A stretch of 64,000 bases of DNA, taken from assembly GCF_050859025.1 (NCBI RefSeq), contig NZ_CP138200.1, positions 1,116,001 to 1,180,000 on the forward strand, in the 5' to 3' direction. Source of the stretch: Wukongibacter sp050859025 (GTDB lineage: Bacteria > Bacillota > Clostridia > Peptostreptococcales > Caminicellaceae). Below, in pieces: positions 8,725 to 17,356 of this stretch; within the stretch, counting starts at the first letter, position 1; every line of letters begins with the position of its first letter. The notes beneath the pieces were generated by a model. It searched no databases. It had not been told where the DNA came from and was given only the letters and a program-made list of their open reading frames with translations. The translations under genes were made by a program, and so were the position numbers.

Positions 8725-8816
8725 ATATTAATTAATGAAAAAAAGAAAAGCAGTAATTCTATATTTTTTAAGCTTCAGTGTTATTAAAAACCATTGAGAT
8801 TAAAGGAGGAATTTTG

Positions 8817-9851
8817 ATGTCTAAAGAATTTAAAATTGGGATTGTAGATTTTGAGACCTATCTACCTGAGAAAACCGTAAGTGCAGAGGAACTCTCGGAG
8901 TTGGTTGATATTCCAGCCAATATATTAAGAGAAAAAATGGGAATTAACAGGAAATATGTAGGTGGTCCCGAGGATCATGCGGCTATGATGGCTAGCAAAG
9001 CTTCTAAGGCCTTATTAAAAAGAAATAATATTGATCCAAATGAAATCGACATGATACTTTTTTCTGGAGAGACCTATTGTGAGTATGTATGCTGGACGGC
9101 AGCTATAAAGATACAAAATGAATTGGGGGCTGATAATGCTTTTGCATGGGACTTAGGTTTTAGATGTGCGGCTACGCCTTTAGCACTAAAGGTTGCTAAG
9201 GATATGATGAAGTCAGATGAGAGCTTAGAAACGGTTCTTATTGCAGGTGGAAACACAAATGCATATTTAATAGACTATAAAGATAAGAATCAATCTTTTA
9301 TGTTTGACATGTCTCCAGCGGGGATAGCTATTTTACTTAAAAGAAACCATATGGAAAACGAAGTCTTAGGAACTGGGATTATTACCGATCATATATTCTG
9401 TGATGATGCAATTGGAAAATGGGGAGGATCTTTATATCCAATAACCGATGAGATTGCCAGAGACCCTGACAAATTAAGAAAGGCTAGATTATTACATTTA
9501 TCTGATCCAGAAGGAATGAAGGAAAGATTGGGCTCAAGATCCTTGCCTAATTTTACAGGGGCAGTAAGAAAAGCACTTAGAAACTCTAACTTAAAAGAAG
9601 AGAATATAGATTTTATTGGAATCACCCATATAAATCCCAAGGCACATATAGCTATTATGGATGATCTTGGAATTGAAAGAGAAAAAACTGTATATCTGGC
9701 CGATGATGGACATTGTGGTCATGTAGACCAATTTTTATCAATAAAACATGGATTAGCTAGTGGAAAAGTAAAAGATGGTAGTGTGTGTGCTTTATTAGGT
9801 GCAGGAACGGGATATGCCTTTGCATGTACCATAGTTAGATGGGGAAAATAG
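8817..9851 (+). CDS. FabH-like 3-oxoacyl-ACP synthase III family protein
   Basis: 344 aa thiolase-fold protein. Residue Cys117 in DLGFRCAATPLAL aligns with the nucleophile of FabH (near 112). A His is present in GITHINPKAH. In the third triad region, where FabH has Asn in a YGN-type motif, the sequence reads DDGHCGHVDQF, so the classic Cys-His-Asn triad is not fully kept. AAAGGAGG lies before ATG 8817, and the longer frame from 8778 has no site. It is followed after 16 bp by a CoA-transferase and driven by a sigma-54 promoter, so it is probably catabolic or a specialised acyl condensation/cleavage enzyme rather than housekeeping FabH. The substrate is unknown. Confidence 0.75.
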   Translation: MSKEFKIGIVDFETYLPEKTVSAEELSELVDIPANILREKMGINRKYVGGPEDHAAMMASKASKALLKRNNIDPNEIDMILFSGETYCEYVCWTAAIKIQNELGADNAFAWDLGFRCAATPLALKVAKDMMKSDESLETVLIAGGNTNAYLIDYKDKNQSFMFDMSPAGIAILLKRNHMENEVLGTGIITDHIFCDDAIGKWGGSLYPITDEIARDPDKLRKARLLHLSDPEGMKERLGSRSLPNFTGAVRKALRNSNLKEENIDFIGITHINPKAHIAIMDDLGIEREKTVYLADDGHCGHVDQFLSIKHGLASGKVKDGSVCALLGAGTGYAFACTIVRWGK

Positions 9852-9867
9852 ACAGGGGGATAGATAC

Positions 9868-11196
9868 ATGAATATTAATGAAATTTATAATAGTAAATTA
9901 AAGACAATACCTGAGGCATTGAAGATAATCAAATCAAGTGACTTTCTTGTTGTTGGTCTAGGAGGAAGTGAACCTATTAGTCTACTAAATGAACTCCATA
10001 AAATAAAGGATAATGGGGTTAGGGAATGTGAACTAAGCAATACATTACCCCTTGGAAATTATGAATTCATGATAAATCCAGACTATAAAGACACTATTCA
10101 TGTTAATGGCTGGTTCTATACTCCTAGCATGAGAAAGTACCATCCTAGGGGACACATGTCCTTTCAACCTCAACATCTTCATCTCGCATTAGCTAAGAGG
10201 CTTTATGCCATGAAAGGAAGAAGAAAGGTACTATTAACCACCTGTTCTTCAATGGATAAGCATGGATATATAAGTTTATCAATAAGTAATACCTACGAAA
10301 TGCAGCTAATTGAATCAGGTGAAGCTGTAATTATAGTTGAAATCAATGAAAACTTTCCAAGAACCTTTGGGGATAATCAAATACATGTAAGCAAAATAGA
10401 TGGTATTATAGAGAGCAATAGACCAATTCCTAGTCTACCAGTACAGTCATTTAATGAGAAGGATAAAAAAATTGGTCAATATATAGCAGATTTGATCGAA
10501 GATGGTTCAACAATTCAATTGGGAATTGGAGGTATACCAAATGCAGTTGCTGAAGCCCTAAAGACAAAAAAGCATCTGGGAATCCATACAGAAATGTTTA
10601 CTGATGGTATGGTTGATCTCATTGAGTGTGGAGCTGTGGACAACTCTATGAAAACCTTATATAGAGGAAAATCCGTATGCACATTCGCATTAGGAACTCA
10701 GAAGCTATATGAGTATCTTGATGATAATCCCACCGTATTGTTTATGAAAGGTGAATGGACAAATGATCCATATGTGGTTGGTCGAAATCATAAAATGGTT
10801 TCCATAAATACGACCATAGAGGTTGATTTAACAGGTCAATGTTGTTCAGAATCCATAGGATATAAACAATTTTCAGGAACCGGTGGTCAGGCTGATACTG
10901 CAATAGGAGCGCAAAAGAGTCTCGATGGGAAATCCTTTATAGCCCTTTATTCAACTGCAAATGTTAAGAATGACAGTGGGGATAAAGTAAGGGTATCCAA
11001 GATTGTGCCTATGTTAAAGCAAGGGGCAGCAATAAGTTTATCTCGAAATGATGTTGACTATGTAGTCACTGAATATGGTGTTGCATGGCTCAGAGGGCAA
11101 AGCATCGGGGAACGAGTGAAGAGACTTGTTGATATTGCTCATCCGGATTTTAGAGAAGAGCTAAGAGTGAAAGCAAAAAAGCTCATGCTTTGGTAA
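9868..11196 (+). CDS. Acetyl-CoA hydrolase/transferase family CoA-transferase
   Basis: 442 aa enzyme of the 4-hydroxybutyrate/butyrate:acetyl-CoA transferase type. Glu242 in GIHTEMFTDGMVDL matches the catalytic Glu that forms the glutamyl-CoA thioester. The glycine loop QLGIGGIPNAV and the C-terminal signature GTGGQADTAIGAQKS with TEYGVAWLRG are present. It would move CoA from acetyl-CoA to a carboxylic acid in the cytoplasm. It lies 16 bp after the FabH-like gene, in the same sigma-54 operon. The physiological acid is not evident. The family call is firm. Confidence 0.88.
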   Translation: MNINEIYNSKLKTIPEALKIIKSSDFLVVGLGGSEPISLLNELHKIKDNGVRECELSNTLPLGNYEFMINPDYKDTIHVNGWFYTPSMRKYHPRGHMSFQPQHLHLALAKRLYAMKGRRKVLLTTCSSMDKHGYISLSISNTYEMQLIESGEAVIIVEINENFPRTFGDNQIHVSKIDGIIESNRPIPSLPVQSFNEKDKKIGQYIADLIEDGSTIQLGIGGIPNAVAEALKTKKHLGIHTEMFTDGMVDLIECGAVDNSMKTLYRGKSVCTFALGTQKLYEYLDDNPTVLFMKGEWTNDPYVVGRNHKMVSINTTIEVDLTGQCCSESIGYKQFSGTGGQADTAIGAQKSLDGKSFIALYSTANVKNDSGDKVRVSKIVPMLKQGAAISLSRNDVDYVVTEYGVAWLRGQSIGERVKRLVDIAHPDFREELRVKAKKLMLW

Positions 11197-11235
11197 ATAA
11201 AAAAATGTACTGTAAGGGATTTTTTAGTGAAAATG

Positions 11236-11261
11236 AGGGCCTAACAGCCCTTATTTTTATT
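11236..11261 (+). terminator. Rho-independent terminator
   Basis: AGGGC-CTAACA-GCCCT followed by a T-rich tail (TATTTTTATT), 40 bp after the CoA-transferase stop. Confidence 0.65.
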
Positions 11262-11325
11262 GAGGATATTTTTCGAAGAAAAATATGATATTATAGTATT
11301 GATAACATAAGAAGGGATGAAATAA

Positions 11326-12147
11326 ATGAAGGTTTTAACATCTACTAGCGGAAGTATTAAATCCTTTGATAATATTAACCTATACTATAGGAAGGACATA
11401 CCAGTAGACCAAAAAGCAATTGTAATAATAATACATGGATTTGGCGAACACCTAGGACGATATGAATATGTAAAGGATAAATTAGTGAAGTATGGTTATG
11501 GAGTAATTAGATTAGATAACAGAGGACATGGTAAGTCTAATGGTGAAAGAGGTCACATTAATGACTTCAATGATTTCGCTAGAGACGTAGATGTATTAAT
11601 TGAGTTTGTTAGAAATGAAAATCCTAATATACCTATTTTCATGCTGGGCCACAGCATGGGTGGTTTCATATCAGTATTATATGGGATACTGTATAAGAAT
11701 AAAATAGATGGACAAATTCTATCAGCTGCCGCTACTATAACTCCGACTAGAGCAAAGGGGATTAAGATTAAGGCACTAAAGCTTGCCAGTAAAGTTTTTC
11801 CTAAAATACCAATGAAAAATCCAATGCTCAGACATTTACTTAAAAATGGGGAGGATGAGTTGGTTTTAAGAAGTGCAACATTAAATTTTTATATACAATT
11901 TTTATCCTATGGAATTGAATGGATTAGAGGCAATTTTAAAAGCTATGAATATCCTTGCTTAATACTGCATGGAAGCGACGATAGGGAAATAAAAAAGGAT
12001 GCATCGGAGCAATTGTATTCTTCAATTTCATCGAAGGACAAGGAAATCAAAATATACGATGGTCTTTATCATGAAATGCTAAAACAAAAAGATAGAGATA
12101 TGATTTTATATGATATACATGAATGGATAGAGAATAGAATTAGGTAG
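11326..12147 (+). CDS. Alpha/beta hydrolase, monoacylglycerol lipase-like
   Basis: 273 aa serine hydrolase of the lysophospholipase/monoglyceride lipase group (Hydrolase_4). Oxyanion region IIHGFGEHLGRY, then RLDNRGHGKS, the nucleophile elbow GHSMGG (Ser near residue 110), the late acid in LHGSDDREI and the catalytic His in YDGLYHEML are all visible. No signal peptide, so cytoplasmic. The site AAGAAGGGATG precedes the ATG. It has its own transcription unit between two hydrolase-unrelated operons. The substrate is likely an acylglycerol or ester. Confidence 0.85.
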   Translation: MKVLTSTSGSIKSFDNINLYYRKDIPVDQKAIVIIIHGFGEHLGRYEYVKDKLVKYGYGVIRLDNRGHGKSNGERGHINDFNDFARDVDVLIEFVRNENPNIPIFMLGHSMGGFISVLYGILYKNKIDGQILSAAATITPTRAKGIKIKALKLASKVFPKIPMKNPMLRHLLKNGEDELVLRSATLNFYIQFLSYGIEWIRGNFKSYEYPCLILHGSDDREIKKDASEQLYSSISSKDKEIKIYDGLYHEMLKQKDRDMILYDIHEWIENRIR

Positions 12148-12265
12148 AGAAAATATTGCCTTATATAGTGAAAATAGAATCTTGAATTTAGTATATCTCC
12201 AAAGATTTGTTTATAGTGTTACTAAATTATATGAGAAAAACTAAACTATAGGGAGAGTGGTTATA

Positions 12266-12622
12266 ATGAAAGAAATGGTAAATGATAAAAATAAACTTGT
12301 AGTTTTATGGACAAGTGGAGACAGGGATGTTGCTTTAAAGATGGTATTTATGTATACACTGAATGGAAAAATGAGAGGATGGTGGAACGATGTCCGTCTA
12401 ATTGTTTGGGGACCATCTTCTAAGCTGCTAAGCTCCGATATAGAGCTTCAGGATTACATAAAAAAAATAATTGAAGAGGGCGTAGTGGTAGAAGCATGTA
12501 AAGCTTGTGCCGATAGCTATGGAGTATCATCAGAATTAGAGGATTTAGGTATAGAGGTGAAGTACATGGGAGAACCCCTTACTGACTATTTAAAGAGTGG
12601 CTGGAAAACTATAACTTTCTAG
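12266..12622 (+). CDS. DsrE/DsrF-like family protein
   Basis: 118 aa protein with the DsrE-like layout: LVVLWTSGDRDVALKMVF near the N-terminus, a strand RLIVWGPSSKLL, and the conserved cysteine region VEACKACADSYGV, where DsrE-like sulfur carriers keep a reactive Cys. ATG 12266 is preferred (AGGGAG about 10 nt upstream) over GTG 12257. It lies 24 bp before the chromate transporter pair. A sulfur-carrier role would match the sulfur genes later in the window, but it is only inferred. Confidence 0.7.
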   Translation: MKEMVNDKNKLVVLWTSGDRDVALKMVFMYTLNGKMRGWWNDVRLIVWGPSSKLLSSDIELQDYIKKIIEEGVVVEACKACADSYGVSSELEDLGIEVKYMGEPLTDYLKSGWKTITF

Positions 12623-12646
12623 TACGCCTGAGTTTGGAGGAGGAGA

Positions 12647-13207
12647 ATGGAAAAAAATAAAAATATATTATGGGAATTATTTAGTGTATTTTTTAGAATA
12701 GGCCTTTTCACAATTGGTGGAGGTTATGCTATGCTGCCTATGCTTCAAAGAGAGGTAGTAGAAAAATATGAATGGGCAACTGAAGGGGAGATAATGGACT
12801 ACTATGCTATAGGCCAGTCAACTCCAGGGATTATTGCCATAAATACAGCAACCTTTATTGGGTTTAAGAGAAAAGGCGTTCTTGGAGGAATTATAGCTAC
12901 ATTAGGTATGGTTGTTCCTTCATGGGTAATTATAATATCTATAGCAGCTTTTTTTCAACAATTTTCAGATAATCCGTGGATGAAAAGTGCTTTTTCAGGT
13001 ATACGTGTTGTGGTCTTAGTGCTGATACTAAATGCAGTAATAAAAATGGGGAAAAAAGCTATTAGAAATTGGATGGATATGGCCATAGGTATTATAGCAT
13101 TTATAACGGTTGCATTTCTAAGTTTTTCACCAATTTATATTATTATTGGTGCTGGGACTGTGGGAATCCTAATAAATACCTTAAGGATGAGAGGAAATCA
13201 AATATGA
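12647..13207 (+). CDS. chrA: Chromate transporter ChrA-type, first half
   Basis: 186 aa membrane protein of the short-chain CHR family. FRIGLFTIGGGYAMLPMLQREVV and IGQSTPGIIAINTATFIG are the family signatures, followed by five or six hydrophobic helices. Short CHR proteins work as pairs, and this one overlaps its partner by the ATGA at 13204-13207. GGAGGAG precedes the ATG. Members export chromate by an anion mechanism, but the real substrate in anaerobes is often unknown. Confidence 0.9.
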   Translation: MEKNKNILWELFSVFFRIGLFTIGGGYAMLPMLQREVVEKYEWATEGEIMDYYAIGQSTPGIIAINTATFIGFKRKGVLGGIIATLGMVVPSWVIIISIAAFFQQFSDNPWMKSAFSGIRVVVLVLILNAVIKMGKKAIRNWMDMAIGIIAFITVAFLSFSPIYIIIGAGTVGILINTLRMRGNQI

Positions 13208-13767
13208 TGGAGCTGCTTAAAATTTATTGGATTTTTTTTAAAGTCGGCCTATTTACTATTGGTGGAGGATTAGCAGCTCTTCCTTTATTACGAAATGAAG
13301 CAATAATGAGAGGTTGGGTTACGGAAGCTCAATTTACAGATATGATCGCTGTTTCACAATCTACCCCTGGGCCTATAGGTATCAATATGGCTACCTATGC
13401 AGGCTTTAATCAAATTGGGATTATCGGATCGATAGTTGCAACTATAGGAATGGTGACTCCATCTATTGTTATAATCTGTATTATTGCTAAGTTTCTGGGG
13501 CATTTCAATGAGAACAAGTTAGTACAAGGTATCTTTGTAGGTTTAAGACCAGCTGTAACAGGTCTTATTGGAGCAGCAGCCTTTAGTATTGCTCTAATTT
13601 CAATATTTAATATTAAACTTTTTAAATCTACCGATAGATTATTAGATTTATTCAATTTAAAAGCATTGATTTTGTTTGGAGCTTTTATGTATGCTACAAA
13701 CAAATGGAAATATCATCCTATATTTTATATAGTAATTGCAGGAATTCTTGGTCTATTTATTTTTTGA
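13204..13767 (+). CDS. chrA: Chromate transporter ChrA-type, second half
   Basis: 187 aa partner of the preceding gene. It repeats the signatures FKVGLFTIGGGLAALPLLRNEA and VSQSTPGPIGINMATYAG, with about six membrane helices. The correct start is the ATG at 13204 within the ATGA overlap. The longer frame from 13069 reads through the other gene and has no homology. Together the pair equals one long-chain ChrA. Confidence 0.9.
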   Translation: MMELLKIYWIFFKVGLFTIGGGLAALPLLRNEAIMRGWVTEAQFTDMIAVSQSTPGPIGINMATYAGFNQIGIIGSIVATIGMVTPSIVIICIIAKFLGHFNENKLVQGIFVGLRPAVTGLIGAAAFSIALISIFNIKLFKSTDRLLDLFNLKALILFGAFMYATNKWKYHPIFYIVIAGILGLFIF

Positions 13768-13811
13768 AAATACTATTTATTCATAGATATAAATAAATAT
13801 TAAAAAATCTC

Positions 13812-13840
13812 TTGACAAGCAAAGAGTGATATTTTATAAT
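13812..13840 (+). promoter_or_regulatory. Sigma-A promoter of the asnA T-box
   Basis: TTGACA at 13812-13817 and TATAAT at 13835-13840 with a 17 bp spacer: a near-consensus promoter just before the T-box leader. Confidence 0.85.
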
Positions 13841-13849
13841 TGTTACAAC

Positions 13850-14142
13850 AAGTTAACAGACTTAAAGACTGTGAAGAGAAGAGTAGATATAGGATAGAGT
13901 TTAAGCGAACTGGTTATGGTGGGAGTCCAGTACAAAGTCTATATTGAAGAACATCTCTGAGTTTCTAACCGAAAGCCATAGTGGTGAGTAGACTTAGACG
14001 GAGCCAAACCGTTATTAGTTGGACAGTATCGAATAGAAGTTTATCTATTCCGTATATGTTGAGTGAGCAATATTTTGCTAATTTGGGTGGTACCGCGGAA
14101 GCAAGCCTTTCGTCCCTTGTATAGGGATGAAAGGCTTTTTTT
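13850..14142 (+). ncRNA. T-box leader (asparagine specifier)
   Basis: A tRNA-sensing leader. The T-box itself, TGGGTGGTACCGCGG, is at 14084-14098. It is followed by a terminator hairpin (AAGCCTTTCGTCCCT with AGGGATGAAAGGCTT, then T7) ending near 14142. In stem I, GATATAG at the 5' side pairs with CTATATT at the 3' side. The specifier bulge GAAGAACA places AAC (13950-13952) as the codon, which is Asn. It precedes asnA, so uncharged tRNA-Asn would switch asparagine synthesis on. Confidence 0.93.
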
Positions 14143-14145
14143 AAT

Positions 14146-14198
14146 CCATAGGGAATTATAAACTACCTGAAATTACAGACAAATAATTTCCGTTATGG
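14146..14198. repeat. Palindromic repeat, family 2
   Basis: 53 bp inverted repeat, CCATAGGGAATTATAAAC mirrored by AATAATTTCCGTTATGG. Related copies are at 16264-16312 and 32666-32721. It sits directly after the T-box terminator. Confidence 0.6.
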
Positions 14199-14208
14199 AC
14201 ATATGCAA

Positions 14209-14251
14209 AGTCATCCTTATAAATTACTATAGGAGACTTTGTTTTTTTATT
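14209..14251 (+). terminator. Second hairpin with T-run in the asnA leader
   Basis: CAAAGTC...TCC pairs with GGA...GACTTTG, followed by seven T. It would act as a further terminator downstream of the T-box, or as a terminator for readthrough. The remaining 240 bp up to asnA show no other clear feature. Confidence 0.5.
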
Positions 14252-14491
14252 TGGTTTATAGTTTACATTTATTTTGTTCACAGAAAAATTACTGTCAACT
14301 AATATTTGTCAACTCTTAACCAGTCCGGACGTTAAATATAAATAACAAATTGGAATACTTTTAGCGGTTTATAGGAATAGATAAATTTAAATTTACAAAA
14401 CTATAAGAGAGTGTTAATTATCAAATGACCTATGATTCAAATTATCTGATTTAAAATATATTTCGAGAATAAAAAAAGGAGGAGTTTTATT

Positions 14492-15514
14492 ATGAAATCT
14501 TTAGAAAAGGCGTTAGTTATACCAAAGGAATATAAATCAAAAATGGGTTTAATAGATACAGAGATTGGAATTAAAAAGATTAAGGACTTCTTTCAAGGAA
14601 GCCTTTCTACAAAGCTTGATTTAACCAGAGTATCGGCACCACTTTTTGTTAGACCAGAAACAGGATTAAACGATGATCTAAATGGTATTGAAAGACCTGT
14701 TGCCTTTGACGTATTAGGAATTGGTGGAAAAGAAGTTCAAGTTGTACATTCATTGGCCAAATGGAAGCGTATGGCATTAGCTAAATACGGGTTTGAAATG
14801 GGTAAAGGATTATATACTGATATGGATGCAATAAGAAGAGATGAAGAGCTTGATAACCTTCATTCAATATATGTTGACCAATGGGATTGGGAAAAAATTA
14901 TAGCAAAGGAAGAAAGAACTGAAGAAACTCTAAGAAGTATTGTAGAGAAAATATATAGTGCATTTAAAGCTACTGAGGAAGAAATTTGCAGTATTTACTC
15001 TCAGCTTGAAAAGCAGCTTCCAGAAGAAATATTTTTCATAACATCTCAGGAGCTTGAAGATAGATATCCAGAATTAACTCCTAAACAAAGAGAGGATGCA
15101 ATAGCTAAGGAAAAGGGTGCAGTGTTTGTGATGCAAATAGGTGGAGAGCTTGAATCTGGTATAAAGCATGACGGTAGGGCACCTGACTATGATGATTGGA
15201 CTCTAAACGGTGATATATTATTCTGGTATCCGATTTTAGAAATGGCATTTGAAGTATCTTCTATGGGAATAAGAGTTGATGAAAAAGCTCTAGAAAGACA
15301 ATTGAAGCTGGCAGATTGTGAGGAACGTAAAGAGTTTTCATTCCATAGAGACTTATTAGATGGTAAATTACCATATACAGTAGGAGGAGGAATAGGTCAA
15401 TCAAGAATGTGTATGTTCTTCCTTCAAAAAGCCCATATTGGGGAAGTTCAAGCTGCGATTTGGCCTAAAGATATGATAGAAGAATGCCAAAAGGCAGATA
15501 TAATGTTACTTTAA
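14492..15514 (+). CDS. asnA: Aspartate--ammonia ligase (asparagine synthetase A)
   Basis: 340 aa, the family length. It makes asparagine from aspartate, ammonia and ATP in the cytoplasm. The class II tRNA-synthetase-like fold shows as SAPLFVRPETGLNDDLNG, the VHSLAKWKR region, GLYTDMDAIRRDE, and the C-terminal LPYTVGGGIGQSRMCMF. AAAAGGAGG precedes the ATG. It is regulated by the Asn T-box upstream and ends before a strong terminator at 15552. Confidence 0.95.
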   Translation: MKSLEKALVIPKEYKSKMGLIDTEIGIKKIKDFFQGSLSTKLDLTRVSAPLFVRPETGLNDDLNGIERPVAFDVLGIGGKEVQVVHSLAKWKRMALAKYGFEMGKGLYTDMDAIRRDEELDNLHSIYVDQWDWEKIIAKEERTEETLRSIVEKIYSAFKATEEEICSIYSQLEKQLPEEIFFITSQELEDRYPELTPKQREDAIAKEKGAVFVMQIGGELESGIKHDGRAPDYDDWTLNGDILFWYPILEMAFEVSSMGIRVDEKALERQLKLADCEERKEFSFHRDLLDGKLPYTVGGGIGQSRMCMFFLQKAHIGEVQAAIWPKDMIEECQKADIMLL

Positions 15515-15551
15515 TGATAGATTATACTTCTAATAATTAATCTATATAAAT

Positions 15552-15587
15552 TTAAGCCTTGGAAAATCCAAGGCTTAATGATTTTTT
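15552..15587. terminator. Bidirectional terminator between asnA and tetR
   Basis: TTAAGCCTTGG-AAAAT-CCAAGGCTTAA perfect 11 bp stem followed by TGATTTTTTT. It overlaps the end of the convergent TetR gene. Confidence 0.8.
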
Positions 15588-16234
15588 TGAAACGAATATA
15601 TAATTTGATTAATATATTTCATTGTCCTTTCTATAGCCTGTGTGATATCATAGTTAATATTATTGTTCAATACCCTTAATAACATTCCCTGATAAAGTAG
15701 CAATACAATTTCATTAATTTCATTTAAATTCTTCCTGTCTAAAATACCCTCTTGAGCACAGTATTCAAGTAACGTCATATTTCTAGTAGATAAGTTTCTT
15801 TCCAATAACATAGGAAGGATTTCCTGAGGAAGTATTTCTAGTTCTTCTGGAAAAATTGAATAATAGGATTTTATAGCATCATTAATTGAATCGCTATATT
15901 TATCAAAAAATATGATATAATAAATTTTCGGATTATTGAAAGAATGGTAGCAGAAACATTTCCATACAGATAGATACCTTTCTATGGAATTAGTACTATT
16001 CTTTATATAATTAGATAATTCGATTACATAATCTTTTAAAAACTTCATAGAAGAAAAAAATATTAAATGGTTGAGATTATCAAAGTAATTATAGAGTGTA
16101 GCACTATTATAGCCTGCTAAATCAGCAACTTTTCTAATAGTTACCGCTTCTACTCCTTCTTCTTCAATTATTTTGCTTGTAGCTTCAATAAAATAGCCCA
16201 TCATACGTTTTTTTTGGATTTCTTTTTTGTTCAC
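15575..16234 (-). CDS. TetR family transcriptional regulator (copy 1)
   Basis: 219 aa regulator. The N-terminal helix-turn-helix reads VTIRKVADLAGYNSATLYNYF. The C-terminal ligand domain is not diagnostic. It is a close paralogue of the TetR at 16607-17278: nearly identical over the first 60 residues and diverged after that. The start is set at GTG 16234. Its upstream DNA (AGTTGGTGATA) aligns with the ribosome site of the paralogue, which uses ATG at the same place, while ATG 16246 would lie inside that site. Targets are unknown. Confidence 0.85.
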   Translation of the reverse strand: MNKKEIQKKRMMGYFIEATSKIIEEEGVEAVTIRKVADLAGYNSATLYNYFDNLNHLIFFSSMKFLKDYVIELSNYIKNSTNSIERYLSVWKCFCYHSFNNPKIYYIIFFDKYSDSINDAIKSYYSIFPEELEILPQEILPMLLERNLSTRNMTLLEYCAQEGILDRKNLNEINEIVLLLYQGMLLRVLNNNINYDITQAIERTMKYINQIIYSFQKNH

Positions 16235-16263
16235 TTCTATCACCAACTATTAAAATTTTTATA

Positions 16264-16312
16264 ACATATAGGAAATTATGAACCATAGATAAATATAATT
16301 TGTCCCATATGT
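16264..16312. repeat. Palindromic repeat, family 2
   Basis: ACATATAGGAAATTATGAAC mirrored by ATAATTTGTCCCATATGT, 49 bp, just upstream of the first TetR gene. Relatives at 14146 and 32666. The rest of the 16235-16606 gap holds only the two hairpins below. Confidence 0.6.
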
Positions 16313-16432
16313 TTTAAAACAATAAATTTTGAGAATTATTATCAAAAACTTTTCTATTATAAAATCCTTAACTATTATAACATATAAAAGTAGCTCAAAC
16401 GGCATTTCTAATATTGTTGTCGATTGAAAATA

Positions 16433-16462
16433 TTAATAGTCATTAAATGACTATTATTTTTT
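16433..16462. terminator. Hairpin with T-run
   Basis: AATAGTCATTAAATGACTATT followed by ATTTTTT, a compact stem in the gap between the two TetR genes. Confidence 0.5.
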
Positions 16463-16487
16463 CTTATTAAGATTATTGCCAAAAATG

Positions 16488-16520
16488 TAAAACTCCCTTC
16501 AAGTTTTTTGAAGGGAGTTA
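16488..16520. terminator. Terminator of the second TetR gene
   Basis: AACTCCCTTCAA-GTTTT-TTGAAGGGAGTT: a 12 bp stem about 85 bp beyond the stop of the minus-strand TetR gene at 16607. Confidence 0.6.
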
Positions 16521-16606
16521 ATTAATTATAGTCAAAGAAAAAATTCATATATGGTAAATTTACCATATATATACATATTTGTCCACGATTTTCTTATAAT
16601 TATATT

Positions 16607-17278
16607 TTAAGATTCAAGGTTATCTATATTAATATAAGAAATTATTGACTGTTTCATATATTGCAATGTGCGAGTAACAGCTTCATCTATAGTATACTCT
16701 ATCTGATTATTCAATACTCTTGAGAGCATTGCCTGATAAATAAGTATGTTCATTTCATTCATTTCTTCTATATATTCATTTTTAATATTTTTATTATCAA
16801 TACAAGATTTGAGTATAGCCATGTTTCTTTCATATATATTGTCACCAAGTAACATAGGAAGTAAATCATTAGATTGAGACCCTAAATCTTCAGGAAAGAT
16901 ATCGTAATATTTTTTTATTGCTTCATCTAAAGAGGTGCTGAATTTATTAAAAAATATAGTGTGGTAAATTTTTGGCTTTTCAAATGAATGATAACAGAAA
17001 GCCTTCCAAATACACAAGTATTTATCAATAGGATCATCAATACTATGTAGATACTGAGGTAAGCTTGATACGTATCCTCTTAAATACTTCATACAAGCAA
17101 AAAAAACTAAGTGATCTAGATTTTCAAAGTAATTATATAGAGTCGCACTATTATATCCAGCAATATCAGCTACTTTTCTAATAGACACATTTTCTATTCC
17201 CTCATTTTCAATGATTTGATTAGCAGCTTCAATAAAGTAGCCCATCATACGCTTTTTTTGAATTTCTTTCTTATCCAT
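16607..17278 (-). CDS. TetR family transcriptional regulator (copy 2)
   Basis: 223 aa paralogue of the preceding regulator. HTH region VSIRKVADIAGYNSATLYNYF. The start ATG 17278 follows TTGGTGGT. It is oriented away from the trxB-grd genes with a 488 bp gap between. It might control them or an unlinked operon, and nothing in the gap looks like a clear TetR dyad apart from the half repeat at 17307. Confidence 0.85.
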   Translation of the reverse strand: MDKKEIQKKRMMGYFIEAANQIIENEGIENVSIRKVADIAGYNSATLYNYFENLDHLVFFACMKYLRGYVSSLPQYLHSIDDPIDKYLCIWKAFCYHSFEKPKIYHTIFFNKFSTSLDEAIKKYYDIFPEDLGSQSNDLLPMLLGDNIYERNMAILKSCIDNKNIKNEYIEEMNEMNILIYQAMLSRVLNNQIEYTIDEAVTRTLQYMKQSIISYINIDNLES

Positions 17279-17306
17279 TTATACCACCAACTAGTTTAAA
17301 ATTTAT

Positions 17307-17356
17307 TATATAGGGTTCAAATAGTAGAACTTAATTTATACATGTACAAATGCTCA
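17307..17356. repeat. Palindromic repeat, family 1, left half only
   Basis: TATTATATAGGGTTCAAATAGTAGAACTTAATTTATACATGTACAAATGCTCA (17304 on) matches the left half of the copy at 8231. The right half is missing. The rest of the 17279-17766 gap is AT-rich with only the promoter at 17652 recognised. Confidence 0.6.

Noticed and set aside
13069..13203. Longer N-terminus for the second chromate transporter gene
   Set aside because: It would read through the first gene out of frame; the ATGA overlap at 13204 and family alignment support the short start.
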